From JABMMZ01 sp044377005 (GTDB lineage: Bacteria; Bacteroidota; Bacteroidia; NS11-12g; UBA955), in NCBI GenBank assembly GCA_044377005.1, contig JBILJV010000009.1:1-55511 (forward strand): a stretch of DNA of 55,511 bases, written 5' to 3'. Positions 52,227 through 55,511 of this stretch are shown in pieces. Made by a program: the position numbers and the translations under genes. Numbering within the stretch: position 1 is the stretch's first letter; the number at the start of each line of letters is the position of its first letter. The notes below the pieces were generated by a model. That model saw nothing but the letters and a program-made list of their open reading frames with translations. It searched no databases and had not been told where the DNA came from.

Positions 52227-53255
52227 TTAAACTGACTTGGTCGTTTGAATTTTCTCGTAAATAGCAAAAACAAGAGCAGAAAACAAAATAGTAGCAATAA
52301 GAGTTACTAAAACAATTAACTTTCTAACAGGATAAGCGCGTTGTTCAGCTACATCGGCACCACTTACAGTAAATTTATTATTCAATGTTTCCTTAACATC
52401 CACTTCGGCTCTTTCAAATTTGGCTTTCAGTGCCGAAAAACGCTCAAGTTCCAAAAGTAAAGTCTCAGATAAGGAAGTAAAATTTCCACCATGTTGAGCT
52501 AAATTCTTTTGTTGTTCCATTAAGTCTAATACTTTGTTCATGTTTCCAGAAGCCCTAGCTTTGTATATTTCCTCTGATACAGCTCTTGTTTGTTCTATAT
52601 AGTTTGTAACACCTTCCAAACCCAACTTATACATATCTTCCTTTATTTTATTTATTTCATTTTCTTTGGCATCCATCTGACGTTTGATAATTTCCAAGGC
52701 AGGTATTGCAACTTCCAATTGAATTTCATTTTTTATAGAATCGTATAAATCTAAAATACCATTCGCCATTTTGGCAGCCATTTCAGGATTTTCGTCCATA
52801 ACATCAACTTTAATTGAAAGATATCTGGTTCTAGAAAACTTAAAATTAGAATTGATTTTTTCATTTAACTTAGTTTTCTTAAAATTACTTTTGGGATCAA
52901 TTTTATAATGTTCCATCAGTTTATAATTTCTAATTAAACGCTCCGTTAGTTTAGAAGATTGTAAAATTTGTAAAGCTTTTTCGGCTTCCTCTTCTGCCCC
53001 AAACTCCAAAACATCCTTTTGTCTTTGGTTTAATTCCGCTAATAGTGCGTTACTTATGGAATTATTAGTAGTAGGATAAAAAACAACAGTTGACTGATAT
53101 TTGGGCGTAATCATAAATGAAACAACCGAAGAAATTACAATTGCCAAAATTGACAATACTATAAATTGTTTTCTCCATCTGTAAAAAAGAGATATGACAT
53201 CAGCAAAAGTTACAATACCACTTGAAGGTTTTTCGAAAGAATTTTCCATGCTCAT
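52227..53255 (-). CDS. Wzz-type polysaccharide chain-length/co-polymerase protein
   Basis: About 342 residues from ATG 53255 (MSMENSFEK; an earlier ATG at 53288 adds an unlikely hydrophobic leader). TM1 (about residues 30-50, FIVLSILAIVISSVVSFMI) is followed by YQSTVVFYP, the Wzz/BY-kinase-like motif, a large periplasmic coiled region (about 120-300) and TM2 (LIVLVTLIATILFSALVFAIY). It controls chain length or export of surface polysaccharide. It lies between the flippase (62 nt upstream) and the ligase. Confidence 0.88.
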   Translation of the reverse strand: MSMENSFEKPSSGIVTFADVISLFYRWRKQFIVLSILAIVISSVVSFMITPKYQSTVVFYPTTNNSISNALLAELNQRQKDVLEFGAEEEAEKALQILQSSKLTERLIRNYKLMEHYKIDPKSNFKKTKLNEKINSNFKFSRTRYLSIKVDVMDENPEMAAKMANGILDLYDSIKNEIQLEVAIPALEIIKRQMDAKENEINKIKEDMYKLGLEGVTNYIEQTRAVSEEIYKARASGNMNKVLDLMEQQKNLAQHGGNFTSLSETLLLELERFSALKAKFERAEVDVKETLNNKFTVSGADVAEQRAYPVRKLIVLVTLIATILFSALVFAIYEKIQTTKSV

Positions 53256-53317
53256 TAAATGAAACGCAAAAATAAGAATTTTAAGCAATTCTCAAGACTA
53301 ACTTAAATTAAAGTATT

Positions 53318-54757
53318 TTATTGTGTCTTATTTTTTAAGAAATTAACAAAAGTATGAGGATTTATTAACTTTAAAAGTATTGACAATAAAACAGAAAAAA
53401 TTGTAAACAATCCTATACTTAAAACAGTATTACCGATGGCTTTTACAAAAAAGTAGATCCCAAATAAGCAAATTACAAAAAGAATGTAACGCATTATTAA
53501 ACTTAATGATAACTTAAATTGGTACAAATGAAAACATCTAAACAAACATAAAAGAGCAAATATACTTTGAGTTACCAATGTTGCAGTAGCGGCACCTATG
53601 ATATTGTGCTTGGGGATAAGTATAAAGTTTAACAATAAATTAACCATTAAAGCAGTAGCTGCGAACAATATTAAATAATAAATATCCTTTTGTGCGGTTA
53701 ATAAAGTGCTAAAAACAAAGATTAACGCCATTGGAATAAAACTAAGCATGATTATTTTAAATGTTTGTGAAGAATACTGCCACACTGATACATCTGCATA
53801 ATCATACATCATTTTCATAATTCTTTCATTGTAAAACATGGAACCCATACCCACAACAAGTGCTGTTAATAACAGAATAGTAGTTGCAGTCTTAGTTAGA
53901 GGCTTAACATCTTCATTATTAGCCAATAATTTGGCAAACATAGGAAGCAAAAGTCCTGCAAATAGCATTGCAAACATGGATGAAGCATCCAAAAAACGAT
54001 AACTTTGAGCGTACAATGAAGAGTAATAATTGGGATTATCGAGTAATAAATTCATCAAAACAACGTCCACACGGGTGTACAATCCCATAAGAGCAAATAA
54101 AAAGGCAAAAGGAAGGCTTTTTCGGATGAGAGACTTTACTTGGGACGTATTAATTTTATCGTCAAATGTTTGAATTTGAGAATGAAACTTAATATTATAA
54201 AATAAGGCAATAAGCAATGTTATAGAAAGAGCTACTAATTGAGCCATTGCAAAATAAAACACGTTAATCAATTGAAATCCATACAACAAAACACACAAAA
54301 TAATTCCAAAAAACTTATCGCTAACTGACAAAAAACTATCAATTTTATAATGGTGAAGACCATTTATATTACTTCTAAAATACAATATAAAAGAGGTAAT
54401 TATTTGACTTGCGGCCACTATCATCAATAGGGATACATTGACTTGTTTAACCCACCCCAACGTAAAAACAATACCAAAATACAGTAGTGACAAAATCAAT
54501 TTAAGACCAACCAATGTTTTAAGATTTTTTTTAAAAAACAAAGGGTCAGATGCTACGTGGGTATTATTAAAATTCTGAATTCCAATATCAAGTAATACGC
54601 CAAAAACTAAAGACAAATTGAGAACGATATAATATTCACCGTAAGCTGTACCCAACAAATTATTGGCCATTCTATCTATCAACAAAATCCAAACTGGTTT
54701 GACAACCAAATTAAGACCTTGCAATAGAAATAAATTTTTTAGAAATAAAGACCTCAT
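53318..54757 (-). CDS. Polysaccharide flippase (Wzx/MATE-like)
   Basis: A 479-residue protein with about 12-14 helices. The opening KNLFLLQGLNLVVKPVWILLIDRMANNLLG, the RSNINGLHHYKIDSFLSVSDKF segment and KSLPFAFLFALMGLYTRVDVVLMNLL are characteristic of polysaccharide_synt (PST) family flippases. It moves undecaprenyl-diphosphate-linked oligosaccharides across the inner membrane. First gene of the minus-strand operon with Wzz and the ligase. Glycosyltransferases of the cluster are not in the window. Confidence 0.9.
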   Translation of the reverse strand: MRSLFLKNLFLLQGLNLVVKPVWILLIDRMANNLLGTAYGEYYIVLNLSLVFGVLLDIGIQNFNNTHVASDPLFFKKNLKTLVGLKLILSLLYFGIVFTLGWVKQVNVSLLMIVAASQIITSFILYFRSNINGLHHYKIDSFLSVSDKFFGIILCVLLYGFQLINVFYFAMAQLVALSITLLIALFYNIKFHSQIQTFDDKINTSQVKSLIRKSLPFAFLFALMGLYTRVDVVLMNLLLDNPNYYSSLYAQSYRFLDASSMFAMLFAGLLLPMFAKLLANNEDVKPLTKTATTILLLTALVVGMGSMFYNERIMKMMYDYADVSVWQYSSQTFKIIMLSFIPMALIFVFSTLLTAQKDIYYLILFAATALMVNLLLNFILIPKHNIIGAATATLVTQSIFALLCLFRCFHLYQFKLSLSLIMRYILFVICLFGIYFFVKAIGNTVLSIGLFTIFSVLLSILLKLINPHTFVNFLKNKTQ

Positions 54758-54872
54758 TAATTGTTACAAAAAAACAATAATTAATACATATTTCAATGAT
54801 AAATTATCACCAACCATTCATTGTAAGCATTCGATAAAACAATGATTGAATAGACAAAGTCTATGAAATATT

Positions 54873-54902
54873 TTGATAATTTAAATTTATCTTATACATT
54901 TG
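54873..54902 (+). promoter_or_regulatory. Promoter of the bTHX gene
   Basis: TTG at 54873-54875, exactly 19 nt, then TACATTTG at 54895-54902: a full match to TTG-N19-TAnnTTTG. Transcription would begin near 54909, about 20 nt before the ATG at 54929. It also argues against the longer ORF start at 54863. Confidence 0.65.
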
Positions 54903-54928
54903 TAAAAAAAACAACATATAAAAATACC

Positions 54929-55114
54929 ATGGGAAGAGGAGATCAACGTACAAAAAAAGGTAAAATTACAGCTGGTACATACGGCGTAAGAAGACCTAGA
55001 CCAGTTGCTAAAGCAACTCCGTCAAAAGCTGAAGCAAAAGCCGCAGCCTCAAAAATAGTAAAAGTAAAAGCTGAGCCAAAAGCTAAAGCTAAAGCTAAAA
55101 AAACCAAAGATTAA
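54929..55114 (+). CDS. 30S ribosomal protein bTHX
   Basis: 61 residues from the ATG at 54929: GRGDQRTKKGKITAGTYGVRRPR is the signature of the small ribosomal protein THX, which stabilises the head of the 30S subunit. The tail of about 38 residues is rich in Lys and Ala with repeated KAEAKAAA/KAKAK units, as common in Bacteroidota THX. The longer reading from 54863 is rejected because the promoter lies inside it. A terminator follows directly. Confidence 0.9.
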   Translation: MGRGDQRTKKGKITAGTYGVRRPRPVAKATPSKAEAKAAASKIVKVKAEPKAKAKAKKTKD

Positions 55115-55133
55115 TTTAAAAAAAAGTAACTAT

Positions 55134-55187
55134 TAAAAAATGCTAAATTGGCTACTTCAAAAATAGACCAATTTAGCATTTTTTTAT
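55134..55187 (+). terminator. Rho-independent terminator after bTHX
   Basis: Stem AATGCTAAATTGG / CCAATTTAGCATT with a 16-nt loop, flanked by A and T runs. It lies between the bTHX stop and the rluD start. Confidence 0.85.
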
Positions 55188-55195
55188 TCATATAC

Positions 55196-55511
55196 ATGAC
55201 CACACAAGACACTATCGAGGAAGAAGACATAGACCTATACGAACACCATAGATTTATTGCAGATAAGGGACAAACCCCCATGCGATTAGATAAGTTTGTA
55301 ACGATGAGAATTGAAAATGCTACAAGAACTCGTGTTCAAAAAGGGATTGACCTTGGCAGTATTTTAGTTAATGACCGCCCTTCTAAAAGCAATTACTCGA
55401 TTAAACCCAATGACATTGTTACTGTTGTCCTTCCTAATCCCCCACGAAATCCTGAATTAATTCCAGAAAATATCCATATAAACATCGTTTACGAAGACGA
55501 TGAATTGTTAT
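55196..55511 (+). CDS. RluD-like 23S rRNA pseudouridine synthase, N-terminal part (cut by window edge)
   Basis: ATG at 55196 and 105 codons to the window edge. An acidic leader is followed by an S4 RNA-binding domain (PMRLDKFVTMRIENATRTRVQKGIDLG, SILVNDRPSKSNYSIKPNDIVTV) and then IHINIVYEDDELL, the beginning of the catalytic domain of RluA-family synthases. The catalytic Asp lies beyond the window. RluD-type enzymes modify uridines of 23S rRNA helix 69; the exact member is not certain. Confidence 0.85.
   Translation, partial: MTTQDTIEEEDIDLYEHHRFIADKGQTPMRLDKFVTMRIENATRTRVQKGIDLGSILVNDRPSKSNYSIKPNDIVTVVLPNPPRNPELIPENIHINIVYEDDELL

Noticed and set aside
1..55511. CRISPR arrays, tRNA or rRNA genes
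   Set aside because: No regularly spaced direct repeats and no cloverleaf or rRNA-like conserved segments were recognised by eye.

Overview
The window is AT-rich chromosomal DNA of a Bacteroidota bacterium, probably from the Flavobacteriia or a neighbouring class. The evidence is: promoters of the Bacteroidota type (TTG, about 19 nt, TAnnTTTG) at several gene starts; three secreted proteins ending in type IX secretion sorting domains (NPS/NPT motifs); several TTG starts and few visible Shine-Dalgarno sequences; a DnaX without zinc cysteines; and a bTHX ribosomal protein. I see no rRNA, tRNA, CRISPR array, transposase or integrase.

Layout. 1-9.8 kb is core: the start of folB, divergent from a glutaryl-CoA dehydrogenase operon with a phosphohexomutase and a DUF2279 protein; then a PhoR/PhoB-like two-component pair, a TlpA-like thioredoxin and GmhB on the minus strand, and a DPM1-like glycosyltransferase plus PdxH on the plus strand. 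9.8-16.4 kb holds an outer-membrane barrel, a secreted vWA-like protein, an MFS transporter, pirin, a Crp/Fnr regulator and a DinB protein. 16.6-25 kb (perhaps to 27.4 kb) is accessory: small unrelated genes (VOC protein, SUKH immunity protein, a possible Imm26-like protein, a membrane/zinc-ribbon fusion, lipoproteins, a PIN-toxin remnant and a gene broken by two stops). Related imperfect inverted repeats of about 100-140 bp lie at many of the gene boundaries. These look like integron attC sites, so the stretch resembles an integrase-less cassette array.

25-44.5 kb carries a CNNM/CorC-type membrane protein, large secreted proteins of unknown function, an FAD monooxygenase with a DnaJ-like zinc knuckle, a chagasin-like protein, a frameshifted porin, an SDR/membrane/AraC operon, T9SS cargo (Asp-box protein, serine hydrolase, triple-repeat protein), small stress-type genes (DoxX, DUF1801, SRPBCC, RibD-like) and a lipocalin. 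44.5-55.5 kb is core again: a minus-strand EVE-pyrR-pyrB-asparaginase-GT39 operon, dnaX, a flippase-Wzz-ligase polysaccharide operon, bTHX and the start of rluD.

The most interesting observation is dnaX (49060-50765). The zero frame ends just after clamp-loader domain III, giving a gamma-length protein. A run of ten A at that point allows a -1 shift into an open frame that adds a tau-type C-terminal region. Gamma and tau could thus be made by programmed frameshifting or transcriptional slippage. The second is the cassette-like array at 17-25 kb.
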